From positions 1-7,660 of the forward strand of contig CALAKR010000089.1 in the NCBI GenBank assembly GCA_937923225.1: 7,660 nt of DNA, given 5' to 3'. The notes under the pieces were generated by a model. That model was not told the origin of the DNA. It made no database searches and worked only from the letters and a program-made list of their open reading frames with translations. Made by a program: the position numbers and the translations under genes. The stretch's first letter is position 1; each line of letters opens with the position of its first letter. Positions 6,831 to 7,660 of the stretch are shown here, in pieces. The stretch comes from an uncultured Aquabacterium sp. GTDB lineage: Bacteria > Pseudomonadota > Gammaproteobacteria > Burkholderiales > Burkholderiaceae_C.

Positions 6831-7660
6831 GGAGGCGTGCCGCCACTGCGGTCCAGGCTGTTGAGCAGGGCGGCGGTGAGCACGGCGGGCCGCACCGGCT
6901 TCTCGAAGAACATGACCTTGAGCGCACGCATCAGGTTGGTCAGCGAATCCTCCGAGGCGGTGCCGTCACGCAGCCGGCCGGTGAGCAGCACGATGGGGGC
7001 TTGCGGGCGCTGGCCGCGCAGGTGGCGGATCAATGCCTCGCTGCTCTGGCCCGCGCCCAAAATGAAATCCACCACGAAGGCGTCGAACTGCTGCAGGTCG
7101 GTGCCCAGCAGCGCATGGGCCGAGCCGAAGGCCTGGGCCTGGCCGCCGGCATCGTCGAACCAGTCGCACAGGCTCTCGGCGGCCATCACGTCGTCGTCGA
7201 CCACGGCCACGCGCATGGGCGCGCGCGGCGGGGTGGGCGTGAGCATCAGGCGCTGCACGGCATAGCGCGGGCCTTGCGGGTGCAGGCGTCGCAGGGCCGC
7301 CGGGGCGCCTATCAGCCAGCGGTCACCATCGCGCACGGCCTGCACGGCGGTGTGCGCCTGATCGCGCGGGGCCAGCAGGTGGCCGATCTGCACCTGGCAG
7401 GCGGTGTCGGCGCCTTCGAGCAGCACATGGCCTTTTTCCAGCGGGGCGGGGGCTGAGGAGCTGCCAGTGGGGGGCTGGTCCTGCGCCAGGTCGTCGAGGG
7501 ACAGGCCGTGGTGCTGGGCCAGGGTGAGCACTTCGTCGAACAGCCAGCCGGCACCTTGCAGCTTGCGCCGGGCCTGGCTCACGGAGATGTCGCACAGGCG
7601 AGCCACCCAGGCCGCCTGCTGGCGTGGCGGTATGCCCTGGGTCTGCAGTGCGTGGCGAAG
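6827..7660 (-). CDS. Response regulator with N-terminal BetR-like HTH and C-terminal receiver (5' end missing)
   Basis: Partner regulator of the kinase just downstream. The frame stays open to the right edge: 18 more codons precede the GTG at 7606 and continue the domain (LRHALQTQGIPPRQQAAWVA), so the gene begins outside; 277 residues are visible. Counting from the edge, residues 1-60 look like a helix-turn-helix (VARLCDISVSQARRKLQG, then FDEVLTLAQHHGLSLDDL), which I associate with the betaproteobacterial BetR domain. Residues 70-145 are an unassigned middle part. Residues 149-270 are a receiver domain: MRVAVVDDDV (acidic pocket Asp155-157), FDAFVVDFILG (phospho-acceptor Asp198), VLLTG (Thr227) and FEKPV (Lys254). 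All switch residues are present. The order is reversed relative to the common receiver-then-output layout. The stop overlaps the kinase start (ATGA). The receiver call is firm; the BetR name rests on memory of the family. Confidence 0.88.
   Translation of the reverse strand, partial: LRHALQTQGIPPRQQAAWVARLCDISVSQARRKLQGAGWLFDEVLTLAQHHGLSLDDLAQDQPPTGSSSAPAPLEKGHVLLEGADTACQVQIGHLLAPRDQAHTAVQAVRDGDRWLIGAPAALRRLHPQGPRYAVQRLMLTPTPPRAPMRVAVVDDDVMAAESLCDWFDDAGGQAQAFGSAHALLGTDLQQFDAFVVDFILGAGQSSEALIRHLRGQRPQAPIVLLTGRLRDGTASEDSLTNLMRALKVMFFEKPVRPAVLTAALLNSLDRSGGTPP

Noticed and set aside
5700..7265. Open frame of 521 codons on the plus strand opposite the kinase and response regulator genes
   Set aside because: Low-complexity translation rich in Gln, Gly and His with no domain; it is the antisense shadow of two clear genes in GC-rich DNA.

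Overview
The window is about 7.7 kb of GC-rich chromosomal DNA with tight gene packing. Protein similarities recalled from memory, and an apparent BetR-type helix-turn-helix regulator, suggest a betaproteobacterium of the order Burkholderiales (Comamonadaceae or a relative). This placement is inference; no rRNA or other taxonomic marker is present. No mobile element, CRISPR array, tRNA or rRNA was seen.

Layout, left to right. Positions 1-952 (+) hold the end of an exbB-type proton channel gene and a complete exbD, the energising half of a TonB system; tonB itself would lie outside the window. Positions 953-1352 are non-coding, with a strong hairpin after exbD and a structured leader before the next gene. 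Positions 1353-2867 (+) encode AMP nucleosidase (amn). It converges on a small HigA-family antitoxin-like gene (2924-3241, -) that has no HigB toxin beside it. A short, strikingly AT-rich divergent region (3242-3418) with nested dyads separates that gene from a Crp/Fnr-family regulator (3419-4213, +). The regulator converges on a minus-strand block that reads, in transcription order, response regulator (cut by the right edge), histidine kinase, then purT (formate-dependent GAR transformylase).

How the genes relate. Two are purine enzymes: Amn breaks AMP into adenine and ribose 5-phosphate, and PurT performs the third step of de novo purine synthesis using formate. They are on opposite strands, so they are not one operon. 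The response regulator and kinase overlap by ATGA and clearly form one two-component system. purT follows the kinase by 30 nt on the same strand and may be co-transcribed with it. The regulator has its DNA-binding domain first and its receiver last, the reverse of the usual order.

I see no convincing new multi-gene system. The points most worth a second look are the inverted-order response regulator with its six-TM kinase and the attached purT, the AT-rich divergent operator region, the solo HigA, and the set of mutually exclusive hairpins just upstream of amn.
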